Source: UBA4421 sp002704225
Lineage (GTDB): Bacteria > Pseudomonadota > Gammaproteobacteria > Pseudomonadales > Azotimanducaceae
Reading direction: 5' to 3'
Length of the DNA stretch: 64,000 nt
Assembly (NCBI GenBank): GCA_902556425.1
Contig: CACDWG010000011.1
Coordinates: forward strand, 19,142 to 83,141
Positions 1-8,772 of the stretch are shown here, piece after piece (positions within the stretch are counted from its first letter, which is position 1; each line of letters opens with the position of its first letter). Both the position numbers and the translations under genes were made by a program. Under the pieces are notes generated by a model that was not told the DNA's origin, ran no database searches, and saw nothing but the letters and a program-made list of their open reading frames with translations.

Positions 1-258
1 CTGGATCAGGACGTCATCGGCCATCGGCAATGCGGCATTGATTTGCTTGAGGAAGACCGAGCCGATTTGGGCCTCCATCTGCGGCGATACGATACTGGAT
101 GAGCCATCGCCCAGACTGGGGAGATTGTGAGGGTTCGATGCAGTGGCTGGCATCATAAGCGACACCATCAGGCACGAAAGTGCGATAACGGAGCGAGCCC
201 GGCGGGGTGCAGATGGCGGCTGATGCCGATGTTGTGGGTGGGTCTTGGTTGCAGCCAT
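1..258 (-). CDS. bepA: BepA-like M48 metalloprotease, N-terminal part only
   Basis: The reading frame runs from an ATG (complement of 256-258) off the left edge, giving 86 residues. Residues 1-20 are basic and His/Pro-rich; 22-40 form a hydrophobic signal segment ending in PATA. Residues 46-66 (LPSLGDGSS, then SPQMEAQIG) match the start of mature BepA/YfgC proteins, which are periplasmic zinc metallopeptidase-TPR proteins that clear stalled outer-membrane proteins such as LptD. The HExxH site and TPRs lie outside the window. It is divergent from tusA and perM; in E. coli yfgC (bepA) also neighbours perM, which supports the call. Family membership is inferred from this short segment and the context. 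Confidence 0.75.
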   Translation of the reverse strand, partial: MAATKTHPQHRHQPPSAPRRARSVIALSCLMVSLMMPATASNPHNLPSLGDGSSSIVSPQMEAQIGSVFLKQINAALPMADDVLIQ

Positions 259-360
259 ACCTAAATAGTACGCGAAAGCCCGGTGGAGTGGATGATAAAA
301 CCGTCGCATAGCGCGCTGTCTGTAGGCCAAGTTCTTGGGGTGCTGTGTTACATTGGCAGG

Positions 361-606
361 ATGAGCGAGCCTACTCCAACAGCTGACGTCGAATTAGATT
401 TACAGGGTCTTATGTGCCCTATGCCCTTGCTGAAAGCGAAAAAAGCATTGAACGGCATGGCCGCGTCGCAAACGTTGCACGTATTGGCAACGGATCCGGG
501 ATCAGAGCGTGATTTTCAAGTCTTCGCCCAGCAGAGTGGTAACACACTGTTGGAGTCGTCCTCGCTCAATGGCGTTTACTCCTACTGGATTCGGAAAAAA
601 GCATGA
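361..606 (+). CDS. tusA: TusA-family sulfur carrier protein
   Basis: This 81-residue protein has the TusA/SirA signature: a beta strand, then CPMP at residues 19-22 with C19 as the sulfur-accepting cysteine, followed by the helix start LLKAKKAL. TusA proteins relay persulfide sulfur from a cysteine desulfurase to tRNA 2-thiolation or other acceptors in the cytoplasm. An earlier in-frame ATG at 283 would add 26 residues of poor quality, and the family normally begins close to the first strand, so the ATG at 361 is preferred. Its stop overlaps the perM start (ATGA), which indicates translational coupling. TusA-family members other than true TusA share the motif, so the exact acceptor is uncertain. 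Confidence 0.88.
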   Translation: MSEPTPTADVELDLQGLMCPMPLLKAKKALNGMAASQTLHVLATDPGSERDFQVFAQQSGNTLLESSSLNGVYSYWIRKKA

Positions 607-1688
607 ACTTTATCGATGTGTTGGGTCGCTGGGTAAATCGGTATTTTTCGCGGCCAGATGCCATTTTTTTGGTGGCCGCCATACTCGCTGTTTCCGCCGT
701 TCTGTATGTGTTGGCCGGAGCCTTGGCACCGGTGCTTACGGGTTTGGTCATCGCGTTTTTGCTGCAAGGCCTTGTGGAACGGCTAGAGAGTATTGGCTGC
801 CATCGGCTGCTCGCCATCGTCATTGCGATGGTCGTACTCATTGGTAGCGTGTTTGCCATCGTGCTGTTGGTTGTGCCGCTGGTTTGGCAGCAAGCGTCCA
901 GCCTGCTGGCGCTGGCGCCGTCGGTCATTGGTATGTTGCGTGATGGCTTGTCTGGGTTGGCGGCGCGCTTTCCCGAGTTTATTACGGAAGAGCAGATTCT
1001 TGGCGTGGTGAACGAAAGCTCAAAGGAGTTGGGGAATCTCAGCGCGTTTTTGTTGGAAAGTGCGTTTTCTCAGGTGTTCTCACTCTTCGGTTTGTTGATC
1101 TATCTGGTGCTCGTGCCGATATCGGTGTTCTTCTTGCTCAAGGACAAAGAAACGCTGATGGCACACGTGCTTTCACTGCTGCCAAAGGACCGCCCGTTAT
1201 TGGATGCCGTTGGTTTGGAAATGAACGCGCAGCTTGGAAATTACGTTCGCGGCAAAGCGATTGAAATTTTGGTTGTTGGCACGGTCAGCTTTATTACCTT
1301 TCTGTTTTTCGGCCTGAATTATGCGGCCTTGCTCAGCGTGGTGGTGGGTCTTTCGGTCTTGGTCCCCTTTATTGGTGCCGCCATCGTTACGCTGCCCGTC
1401 TTTGTTATCGCGGTGCTGCAGTTTGGTTGGTCCTTGGATCTGGGTTGGGTGATGTTGGCTTACGCGGTCATTCAGTTTTTGGATGGTAATGTGCTCGTGC
1501 CTCTGCTTTTTTCTGAAGCGGTCGATTTGCACCCGATCACCATTATTGTTGCTGTTCTGGCCTTTGGCGGGCTGTGGGGTTTGTGGGGGGTTTTCTTCGC
1601 CATTCCTCTTGCCACACTAATTAAGGCGATCTACGTGGCTTGGCCCCGAGCAACCGACGGTGACAGCCAACCCGCCACCGCTCTTTAA
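603..1688 (+). CDS. perM: AI-2E/PerM-family membrane transporter
   Basis: The product has 361 residues and is strongly hydrophobic, with paired N-terminal membrane spans (about residues 19-65), a soluble amphipathic stretch (about 90-150) and further spans through residue 345. The segment LVLVPISVFFLLKDKE and the C-terminal glycine-rich GGLWGLWGVFFAIPLA are characteristic of the AI-2E transporter (UPF0118/PerM) family. Members range from TqsA autoinducer-2 exporters to Na+/H+ antiporters; the substrate cannot be read from sequence. It overlaps tusA by four bases and faces away from bepA, an arrangement seen in other Gammaproteobacteria. A length of about 350 residues is normal for the family. 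Confidence 0.88.
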   Translation: MNFIDVLGRWVNRYFSRPDAIFLVAAILAVSAVLYVLAGALAPVLTGLVIAFLLQGLVERLESIGCHRLLAIVIAMVVLIGSVFAIVLLVVPLVWQQASSLLALAPSVIGMLRDGLSGLAARFPEFITEEQILGVVNESSKELGNLSAFLLESAFSQVFSLFGLLIYLVLVPISVFFLLKDKETLMAHVLSLLPKDRPLLDAVGLEMNAQLGNYVRGKAIEILVVGTVSFITFLFFGLNYAALLSVVVGLSVLVPFIGAAIVTLPVFVIAVLQFGWSLDLGWVMLAYAVIQFLDGNVLVPLLFSEAVDLHPITIIVAVLAFGGLWGLWGVFFAIPLATLIKAIYVAWPRATDGDSQPATAL

Positions 1689-1700
1689 AAGGTCAGGCGT

Positions 1701-4310
1701 ATGCTCTGGACAAAATCAAATTCAATCAACTTGGGCTCGCTGCTGTGCGTGGTTGTACTGTCCGCGTGCGCGCAGGTAGCGCCTGTATCGCCCAATCCCA
1801 TCGCGGCACAAGCCGCGGAGCCTGCGGCCCAAACGTCCGATACGGATGAAGCTGACAGTGACGCCTTGCCACGCATTGCATCTTTTATAGAAGACAGTGT
1901 GGCCGTGCCGGGTTTTTTTGATCTGTACCAAGAAAACAGTAGTGGCACCGTATATCTGCGTATTCCCGCGGATCAGCTGGATCAAGAGCTGATTTACACC
2001 GCTACGGTGACCGATGGGGTTGTCAAAACCGGTCTGTTTCGTGGGCAATATCGTGACAATAAGATCCTGAAGTTACAGCGCCACTTTGATCGTATCGAAG
2101 TTGTGCAGCCCAATACCCGGTTTTACTTTGATCCTGAGAGTCCGCTGAGCCGTGCAGCGGATGCCAACGCGCCGGACGCCGTGTTGGCGGTAATGGACAT
2201 TGTTGCGCAAGACACCGCCGCGGATGCTGGAGCAGGGGCGGAGCCCAGCGCGGTGCTTGTGGATTTCACGCCGGTTCTATTGAGCGAAAATCTCACGCAA
2301 ATCAAGCCAGCGAAAAAGCCAGGTGCCAAGCCGGGCAAAGCGCTGACGCTGGGTAAATTCACTAGGGAGCGTTCCAAGGTCGTCCGTCTGGCGAGCTATC
2401 CTGACAATGCGCTAGTACACACCAATTTGGTCTATGAGGTTGCTGCACCCATGGTGTCCGGAGGGGACGACGTGACCGATGCGCGGGCGATGACCGCGAG
2501 CGTTCAGCACAGCTTCATCAAAATGCCAAATGTCGGATACGAGCCGCGTCTGGACGACTACCGAGTCGGTTTTTTCACCGACCGTATAACGGATATGACG
2601 AGTCGAGACCCTGCGCCCTACCGTGATGTAATCAAGCGTTGGCATCTGGTCAAAAAACATCCGGAAATGGCTGTTTCTGATCCGGTAGAGCCCATCGTCT
2701 GGTGGCTTGAAAACACGACGCCACTCGAATTTCGCGACATGATTACCCGGGCAGCGTTAAGCTGGAACAGTGCGTTCGAAGCGGCGGGCTTCAGTAATGC
2801 CATCGTGGTCAAGCAACAGCCAGATGACGCCGACTGGGATGCCGGCGACATTCGTTACAACGTGTTGCGCTGGACGTCATCGGCGACCCCACCCTTTGGT
2901 GGCTACGGCCCCTCGTTTTCTAACCCGCGCACCGGTCAAATCATCGGTGCCGACATCATGTTGGAATTTGCGTTTTTGACCAACCGTCTGCGTATTCAAA
3001 ATCTGCTGCAGCCTGATGATTTCGCGCACAATGGGGTGCACGAACATTACTGCTCTCTGGGCGCGCAAATTCAGGCGGATTATCTGTTTGCGCAACAGGC
3101 CCTGCTCAGTACGGATGCTGGGCCAGCACTGTCCGAGCGATTGACCGAAGACAGCATCTACATGCTGATTCTGCATGAGATCGGTCATACCTTGGGGCTG
3201 ACACATAACATGCGTGCAAGCCAGCTGCAGTCTGATGTGTTCGATGCGCAAGCCGTTGAAACTCAAGGTCTGTCAGGGTCGGTGATGGACTACGAAGCGG
3301 TGAACGTGGCGCCAGAAGGCAAGACTCAGACATGGTTCTACCAGAAGCGGCCTGGCCCTTACGACGCCTGGGCGCTGCAGTACGGCTACGGCGAGTATTC
3401 TGACGCCCAGCTGCAGGCGTTGCTGGCACAGTCGACGCAAGCCGAGTTGGTTTACGGTAACGATGCTGACGACATGCGGCGCTCAGGCAATGGCATTGAT
3501 CCGCACATCAATATTTACGACCTCAGCAATGACGCAATTGGCTATGCGGAGATGCGGCTCGCTCATTTGCGAACGGTTCAGGATCGTTTGCCCGAGCAGT
3601 ACCGCGGCGAGAGCTATCAAGGGTTGGTCAATGCGTTCGCGGCGCTCATGAGTCAGTATCGCCGATCCGGTGGGGTTGTTTCACGCTATGTGGGGGGGGT
3701 TCATATTGATCGCCAGCCGCCGAATGTATCCCGTCGGCAGCCCTATACACCGGTGTCCGCAGCGCAGCAGCGCCGAGCCATGGATGTGCTGAATCGCTAC
3801 CTGTTTGCGCCCGATGTCTTGCAGGGGGCAGAACCGTTGCTTGTCCGGCTGCAGCCCCAGCGGAGAGGGTTCGACTTTTTTGGCAAACCGGAAGATCCAA
3901 AAGTCCATGAAGCTCTGCTCCGCGTTCAGAAAAGTGTGCTGAGCCACCTGCTGCACCCCACTACGCTTCAGCGGCTTGTAGACACGCGCCGCTACGGGGG
4001 GCGATACAGCGCCCATGAAATGTTGCAGACCTTGAGCGACGGTCTCTTTGCCGCTGACCTTGCAGGCAACGTCAACAGCTACCGGCAAAACGTTCAGATT
4101 GAGTACGTGGGGATGTTGGAAGCGGCCCTAGCCAGCAGCGAATACAGTCACAACATCAAGGCGGCTATCTACGCTCAGCTCCGCCAGTTATCGGATTCTT
4201 TGGCCGGAAAAATTGGTGCCAAGGGTTATGTTATGTTGAATGCCGCCACCCAGGCGCATACAAACTATTTGGATTTCACCTTGCGCAAAGCGTTAGCGGT
4301 AGAAAAGTAA
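1701..4310 (+). CDS. Zinc-dependent metalloprotease lipoprotein (DUF5117/DUF4953 type)
   Basis: This 869-residue protein begins with a lipoprotein signal (hydrophobic core then LSAC at about residues 20-23), so it is probably anchored to a membrane facing the periplasm. The catalytic zinc motif HEIGHTLGLTH occupies residues 492-502 and is followed about 35 residues later by a Met-turn-like SGSVMDYE, the metzincin arrangement. The long N-terminal domain before the motif and the C-terminal helical domain match the large bacterial 'zinc-dependent metalloprotease' family carrying DUF5117 and DUF4953. The substrate is unknown. It follows perM by 12 bases on the same strand but has only a weak ribosome-binding site. 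Confidence 0.85.
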   Translation: MLWTKSNSINLGSLLCVVVLSACAQVAPVSPNPIAAQAAEPAAQTSDTDEADSDALPRIASFIEDSVAVPGFFDLYQENSSGTVYLRIPADQLDQELIYTATVTDGVVKTGLFRGQYRDNKILKLQRHFDRIEVVQPNTRFYFDPESPLSRAADANAPDAVLAVMDIVAQDTAADAGAGAEPSAVLVDFTPVLLSENLTQIKPAKKPGAKPGKALTLGKFTRERSKVVRLASYPDNALVHTNLVYEVAAPMVSGGDDVTDARAMTASVQHSFIKMPNVGYEPRLDDYRVGFFTDRITDMTSRDPAPYRDVIKRWHLVKKHPEMAVSDPVEPIVWWLENTTPLEFRDMITRAALSWNSAFEAAGFSNAIVVKQQPDDADWDAGDIRYNVLRWTSSATPPFGGYGPSFSNPRTGQIIGADIMLEFAFLTNRLRIQNLLQPDDFAHNGVHEHYCSLGAQIQADYLFAQQALLSTDAGPALSERLTEDSIYMLILHEIGHTLGLTHNMRASQLQSDVFDAQAVETQGLSGSVMDYEAVNVAPEGKTQTWFYQKRPGPYDAWALQYGYGEYSDAQLQALLAQSTQAELVYGNDADDMRRSGNGIDPHINIYDLSNDAIGYAEMRLAHLRTVQDRLPEQYRGESYQGLVNAFAALMSQYRRSGGVVSRYVGGVHIDRQPPNVSRRQPYTPVSAAQQRRAMDVLNRYLFAPDVLQGAEPLLVRLQPQRRGFDFFGKPEDPKVHEALLRVQKSVLSHLLHPTTLQRLVDTRRYGGRYSAHEMLQTLSDGLFAADLAGNVNSYRQNVQIEYVGMLEAALASSEYSHNIKAAIYAQLRQLSDSLAGKIGAKGYVMLNAATQAHTNYLDFTLRKALAVEK

Positions 4311-4413
4311 TGCCCAATCTGCTCAGTTTACCGCTTACAGTGGGCGACGACGCTTGTGACCTGACAGCGTGCTGCGTACCATTTCGTCTTTCTAAATCAA
4401 GCAGGCCATTGAT

Positions 4414-5304
4414 ATGTTGACTGGGAGTATTGTCGCTCTGGTTACCCCTATGCATGAAAGCGGCGAGGTGGCTTGGGACGCGCTAGACGAATTGATTGAA
4501 TGGCATGTACAAAGCGGTACCCACGGCATTGTTCCGATGGGAACGACAGGTGAATCAGCGACCTTGGACACCGAAGAGCACTTGCAGGTCATTAAGCGCA
4601 CGATTGATCGGGTGGCTGGGCGCATTCCGGTGATTGCTGGAACCGGCAGCAACTCTACGGCAGAAGCGATTCATCAGACCCAAGAGGCGGAAGCCGCTGG
4701 TGCAGATGCCTGCTTACTGGTGACGCCCTATTACAACAGGCCGACTCAGGAAGGTTTATTCCGGCACTTTGAGGCTATTGCTGCGTCTACCTCAGTACCT
4801 GTGGTTTTGTATAACGTACCGCCTCGTACGGGCTGCGATCTGACGGCAGAGACCGTTGGCCGACTCGCTACATTGGATGGCATCGTAGGCATCAAGGAAG
4901 CTTGTGGTGATGCATCTCGAGTGACTCATATTCGAGATGCAGTAGCGGCTCACGGCGTGGACGAGTTCTTTATTCTGTCCGGCGAAGATGCGCAAACCAT
5001 GCAAATGATGACGTTGGGTGCCGTAGGCACGATCTCTGTCACCGCCAATGTATTGCCCGCGCAGATGTCCGAATTTTGTGCCGCATTCTTACGTGGTGAT
5101 GTCGAGCAAGCGTCTGCCCTGGACCAGCGATTGCAGCCAGTACATGACATTGTTTTTGTCGAGTCGAGTCCGACGCCCACCAAGTGGGCCTTGGCGGATC
5201 TCGGTCGTATGCCCGGCGGTATCCGTTTGCCACTTATCCCGCTCAGTGTTGAGCATCATCAAGAAGTGCGTCTGCGTATTCAGACGGCAGGGAACAACCA
5301 ATGA
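4414..5304 (+). CDS. dapA: 4-hydroxy-tetrahydrodipicolinate synthase
   Basis: DapA condenses pyruvate with aspartate semialdehyde in lysine and diaminopimelate synthesis, in the cytosol. The 296-residue protein shows the (beta/alpha)8 aldolase pattern. GTTGESATL near residue 44 binds the pyruvate carboxylate, Y133 lies in LYNVPPRTG and the Schiff-base lysine K161 lies in GIKEACGD, the same numbering as the E. coli enzyme. The length is standard. The gene overlaps bamC by four bases (ATGA), reproducing the conserved dapA-bamC order of Gammaproteobacteria. The intergenic stretch before it (4311-4413) shows no clear promoter or Shine-Dalgarno sequence. Confidence 0.97.
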   Translation: MLTGSIVALVTPMHESGEVAWDALDELIEWHVQSGTHGIVPMGTTGESATLDTEEHLQVIKRTIDRVAGRIPVIAGTGSNSTAEAIHQTQEAEAAGADACLLVTPYYNRPTQEGLFRHFEAIAASTSVPVVLYNVPPRTGCDLTAETVGRLATLDGIVGIKEACGDASRVTHIRDAVAAHGVDEFFILSGEDAQTMQMMTLGAVGTISVTANVLPAQMSEFCAAFLRGDVEQASALDQRLQPVHDIVFVESSPTPTKWALADLGRMPGGIRLPLIPLSVEHHQEVRLRIQTAGNNQ

Positions 5305-6434
5305 AAAAGCTCTCCGTACTGGTTTTGCTGGCCGCGATGGCAGGTTGCGGCATGGTTCCGTCCATACCGTTTGTTGGCGATTCGGATGCACCTGAAAAGC
5401 AAACCTACGTCGATCTCCGCCCCCAGCCGACACTGCAAATCCCTGAGGATTTGAAGCAGAGCGAGTTGGGCCAAGTGTCGGCTGTGCCGGAAATTAGCAC
5501 GCAACGAAACGCTTCGTTTTACCCAGACCGGCCACCCTTGCCCGACGCAAAGTATGCGTCGGACAATCGTAACGAAGTGCGTATGCAGCGTCTGGGTGAT
5601 CGAAATTGGTTGGTGATTCCGGAGGCACCCACCACGGCTTGGCCGAAGATGAAACAGTTTTTTGCGGACAACGGCATCGTGCTGGCAGATGATCGTCCTG
5701 AGTTTGGTCGGTTGAACACGGGTTGGTTGACGGATACCGGACGACCCGCGCGGGACGTGGTGCGCACCTTGCTGCAAAACGCCCGGAGCGAAGCTGCTTT
5801 GGAAGTCGGCGACGATCGATTCTTGATTCGTGTTGAACAGGGATTGCAGCCTCAGTCCACAGAAGTGCATTTACGTCACGATAACGACGCCCTAGGCGAC
5901 GACATTCCGTCAGACTTGGTGCGAGTCCAAGAGGTGAATTCCGACCTGCTAGCCGCAGAAAAAGAGCTCTTGGAACAGATTGGTGGCTACGTCGCCGCAC
6001 GTGTTGCCGAAAGCACCGTATCCAAGGTGGCACTGCAGATTGGTAGTCAGCCGAAAACCGATATGCAACGTAATCGCGACGGTATTCCAGAGCTCAGTTT
6101 CTTTCTCGATAAGAAACGGGCCGTGGCGTCGTTGACCCAATCCCTGCGTAACGCGGGTGTGATCGTCAATGTGGAAGATGCCGACGCTGGACGATTCGAT
6201 ATCAGCATTCCAAGCGAAGTTCTAACCGGAAAGAGTAGTCGCGGTTTCTTCTGCCGGGTAACGTTTAGCTGCGGGTCGCGTGGTGAGAGCGATGTCACGC
6301 TGCTGATGAGCGAAGCGGTTGGCACTGAAAAGGGCGACGCCTACAAAATTTACGTGCTAGAGAACGGTCAGTTAATGAGCGACGTGGATAAGGCACAGCA
6401 GATTCTTGTTCTGATCCGTGAATTCGCGACCTGA
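5301..6434 (+). CDS. bamC: Outer-membrane assembly lipoprotein BamC
   Basis: BamC (NlpB) is a lipoprotein subunit of the BAM complex that folds beta-barrels into the outer membrane. The 377-residue product has a signal peptide with lipobox MAGC (C16), followed by an unstructured N-terminal segment containing the BamC-typical LQIPEDL near residue 49. Two helix-grip domains follow; the second lies near residues 255-370. It overlaps dapA by four bases, and the dapA-bamC pair is conserved in Gammaproteobacteria. Its length fits the family, which is around 340-380 residues. Sequence divergence between lineages is high, so context carries weight here. Confidence 0.93.
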   Translation: MKKLSVLVLLAAMAGCGMVPSIPFVGDSDAPEKQTYVDLRPQPTLQIPEDLKQSELGQVSAVPEISTQRNASFYPDRPPLPDAKYASDNRNEVRMQRLGDRNWLVIPEAPTTAWPKMKQFFADNGIVLADDRPEFGRLNTGWLTDTGRPARDVVRTLLQNARSEAALEVGDDRFLIRVEQGLQPQSTEVHLRHDNDALGDDIPSDLVRVQEVNSDLLAAEKELLEQIGGYVAARVAESTVSKVALQIGSQPKTDMQRNRDGIPELSFFLDKKRAVASLTQSLRNAGVIVNVEDADAGRFDISIPSEVLTGKSSRGFFCRVTFSCGSRGESDVTLLMSEAVGTEKGDAYKIYVLENGQLMSDVDKAQQILVLIREFAT

Positions 6435-6450
6435 TCAAAAGGCAGTCTGA

Positions 6451-7236
6451 ATGGGCGTAGCATCTTTAGGCAGCGGTAGCCGAGGAAACGGTACTCTTGT
6501 AGCGATAGGCGGTTCGGTGTTTCTCGTGGATTGCGGTTTTAACCTCAAACAGACGGAACAACGTCTTGCGCGCCTGCAACTGAGCCCCGGAGATTTGTCT
6601 GCGATTTTGGTGAGCCACGAACACAGCGATCACATCGCTGGTGTGACCGCTTTGTCGCACCGTTATGGCATCCCAGTCTTCGCTTCTTACGGCACATTAA
6701 AAAACGGACCGAAAGATTTTAGCTGCATCCCGTTTGATGGTGACGTGCCCTTCGAGGTGGAAGGCGTGGTGGTGAATCCTGTAGTTGTCCCACACGATGC
6801 TAGAGAGCCAACACAATTTGTACTGCAGCATGACGGTAAGAAGATTGGCGTGCTCTCGGATTTGGGCAGCGTAACCGAGCATGTGGTGACTCAGTTTTCC
6901 GATTGCGATTATTTGCTACTCGAAGCGAACCACGATCGCACCATGTTACAGCGCGGCAGCTATCCGCCTGCACTGAAGCGGCGGGTTGGTGGCGATCATG
7001 GCCACCTGTCCAATACTCAGGCTTTCGAACTGTTGGAGCGTATTGCGCACGCAGGTCTGCATGTGGTTATTGGGCATGTGAGCGAGCAAAACAATGATCT
7101 TAATTTAGTGGAATCGCTCTTTGCGCCTCTGCGGCCTCAGCTTGCAAGTCTGAGTATCGCAACCCAGAAAGAAGGTCAGCAGTGGATTGGCGAGCAACCC
7201 ATGACGCGTCAGATATCCTTCGATAAGGTGATATAA
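6451..7236 (+). CDS. Metallo-beta-lactamase-fold hydrolase (YycJ/PhnP-like)
   Basis: The 261-residue protein begins with the typical GSGSRGNGTLV glycine-rich first strand and carries the di-metal site HEHSDH at residues 56-61, with further metal ligands likely in LSDLGSV, EANHD and GHVSEQN. This pattern belongs to the MBL subgroup containing YycJ and PhnP, which act as phosphodiesterases or exonucleases in studied members. Pseudomonas aeruginosa has an MBL gene at the same place after dapA-bamC and before purC; here purC does not follow. It starts 16 bases after bamC and is probably in the dapA-bamC operon. Its physiological substrate is unknown. Confidence 0.88.
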   Translation: MGVASLGSGSRGNGTLVAIGGSVFLVDCGFNLKQTEQRLARLQLSPGDLSAILVSHEHSDHIAGVTALSHRYGIPVFASYGTLKNGPKDFSCIPFDGDVPFEVEGVVVNPVVVPHDAREPTQFVLQHDGKKIGVLSDLGSVTEHVVTQFSDCDYLLLEANHDRTMLQRGSYPPALKRRVGGDHGHLSNTQAFELLERIAHAGLHVVIGHVSEQNNDLNLVESLFAPLRPQLASLSIATQKEGQQWIGEQPMTRQISFDKVI

Positions 7237-7310
7237 AATACCGCTGAAGGCCTATACAGAGGCCGCGCTGAACGCACCCAGAACCAACTGCCATTAAGAG
7301 AAAAGACCGC

Positions 7311-8153
7311 ATGCAATCCGTTAATGTTTCCATGGAAAATTTCCAAACTGAAGTGGTAGACGCCTCACAAAATCTGCCCGTGGTGGTGTTGTTTTGGGCA
7401 GAACAGGTGCCTCAATCGGTTCAGGTGAAAAACCTCGTCGAACAGGTGTTGGCTGATTACCAAGGCAAGGCCGCACTGGCCCTGTCGGATGTTGCTCAAG
7501 ATCAAACCTTGGCGCCGAGGCTGCAGGTGCAAGGTCTGCCCAGCATTCGTATCATTCACAAGGGAGCGGTTGCAGAGCAGGTTGATGGGCCCATTGATGA
7601 GACCCAATTGCGCACGATAATGGACGGCCTGACGCAGTCCTCTGTCGAAGCGATGCAAGGGGACTTAGATCAGTTGATGGCCACCGGCGATTTTGCCGGT
7701 GCCGCAGCGATCTTGCAGCAGAGCATTCAGGAAGAACCAAATAACCAGTTACTGCGTGTGGAGTTGGCCGACGTGCTAGTGCGCAAGGCTGACCTAGACG
7801 ACGCGCGGACGGTGTTGGCGTCCATTCCTGACGGTACCGACGGTCGCAGCCGTCCCCAGAACCGCCTGGAATTTGTTGAAGAGGCCGCGGGCATGGACAG
7901 CTTGGACAGTCTGCTGGCGATGGTTGAGTCAAATACTACTGATCTGGAAGCCCGTTATGCGCTTGCGGTCGTGCAATTGGTGGCAGAAGAATACGAAAGC
8001 TCGCTTCTCACGTGTCTGCACATTCTGCGTGAAGACCGAGAGTTTCGAGATGATATTGGCCGCCTGACGATGATCCGAATCTTTGATGTGTTGGGTAAGG
8101 GTAACGAGTTGGCCACCAAGTACCGGCGGAAGTTGTTCAACGCGCTTCATTAA
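7311..8153 (+). CDS. cnoX: CnoX/YbbN-like thioredoxin-fold TPR protein lacking both active-site cysteines
   Basis: The protein has 280 residues: an N-terminal thioredoxin fold (about residues 1-110) and a C-terminal TPR-like helical half (about 115-280), the architecture and length of CnoX (YbbN), a chaperone-holdase that passes clients to GroEL and DnaK. Where thioredoxin has WCxxC, this protein reads FWAEQVPQSVQ, so neither redox cysteine is present; E. coli CnoX retains SxxC. The cis-proline region GLPSIRI is kept. It is therefore unlikely to catalyse disulfide chemistry. An internal ATG at 7332 is a possible alternative start. It is followed by the long non-coding region, so it probably ends its transcription unit. 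Confidence 0.82.
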   Translation: MQSVNVSMENFQTEVVDASQNLPVVVLFWAEQVPQSVQVKNLVEQVLADYQGKAALALSDVAQDQTLAPRLQVQGLPSIRIIHKGAVAEQVDGPIDETQLRTIMDGLTQSSVEAMQGDLDQLMATGDFAGAAAILQQSIQEEPNNQLLRVELADVLVRKADLDDARTVLASIPDGTDGRSRPQNRLEFVEEAAGMDSLDSLLAMVESNTTDLEARYALAVVQLVAEEYESSLLTCLHILREDREFRDDIGRLTMIRIFDVLGKGNELATKYRRKLFNALH

Positions 8154-8772
8154 CAGTTGCCGTGAACCAATCCGGTGCACGGCCTTGCACTGAAAAGAAC
8201 GCCTCTGTCTTTGCCGATTTGATTTCCTGACGCCCTGATCGAGCGCTTTTGGATGGGGGTTGACGAGGGTGTCTGACGCATTTAAATCGCGTAAAAAAAA
8301 TCCAAATGGTTGTGTTTTCGACGCAAAATATGACTTAAATTGTTAGCGAGCACTAACTATTACGCCGGTTTTTATGCACACGCAGATCCAAAAAATCCGT
8401 TAGTGCTAAGATGCGAGCCAACTTTACTTAGGTTTACCATGTTTTTGTCGTAAACCATTGATAATTATAGAAATTGCTCATTTTTCTGTCTAAAAGAACC
8501 TGTGTGCGGGACTTTGTATTTTCGGAAGTGCACACATCGCGAGCAAGTTATCCTCAAAGTTATCCACAGGAACGGTGCGGTTTTACTCACAAATTGCGCC
8601 GAAGAGGGCGTACGTTTTCGTGTGAGAATTTTAGTAACAAAAAAAATACAGAAGGTAACGCCGACCCAGTTTTCTGAGTCATCCCGTCACCAAGAGGTTG
8701 ACCGCTGAGAAAGATCAGGCAACGTAGGCCAAGAGTCTCTTTGATCTTTCAATTTGAGGAATACGAACCATC
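8154..8772 (+). promoter_or_regulatory. 619-base non-coding region rich in inverted repeats, upstream of the glutamine-synthetase-like gene
   Basis: No convincing gene lies here. Seen directly: a weak inverted repeat GCCGTG (8159-8164)/CACGGC (8178-8183) just after the cnoX-like stop; TTAG-N6-CTAA (8343-8356) and TTAG-N2-CTAA (8400-8409); an inverted repeat GGTTTAC (8431-8437)/GTAAACC (8450-8456); another, TGTGTGC (8501-8507)/GCACACA (8530-8536); a consensus DnaA box TTATCCACA (8560-8568) and a one-mismatch copy TTATCCTCA (8548-8556); and a hairpin at 8709-8750. The stretch 8290-8660 is clearly more AT-rich than the flanking genes. I infer a promoter, operators and a long structured 5' leader, or possibly a small RNA; the parts cannot be assigned from sequence alone. 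Confidence 0.5.
8709..8750 (+). promoter_or_regulatory. Leader hairpin just before the ribosome-binding site of the GS-like gene
   Basis: A perfect 9-base inverted repeat, GAAAGATCA (8709-8717) and TGATCTTTC (8742-8750), encloses a 24-base loop that itself contains the palindrome AAGAGTCTCTT (8731-8741). The Shine-Dalgarno GAGGA lies at 8756-8760 and the ATG at 8773. There is no U-tract, so it is not an intrinsic terminator. It may be an operator or an mRNA structure acting on translation; which of the two is not decidable here. Confidence 0.45.

Noticed and set aside
8172..8188. Sigma-54-like GG...GC pair in GGTGCACGGCCTTGC
   Set aside because: The spacing is one base too long for the -24/-12 consensus, and it lies about 590 bases before the gene, inside a probable stem.
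8548..8568. Replication origin suggested by DnaA boxes
   Set aside because: Only two boxes, no dnaA, dnaN, gidA or parAB genes nearby, and no AT-rich 13-mers cluster recognised.
8474..8708. Short overlapping open frames of 67-68 residues
   Set aside because: No motif, poor composition, no ribosome-binding site, and they lie in the repeat-rich leader.
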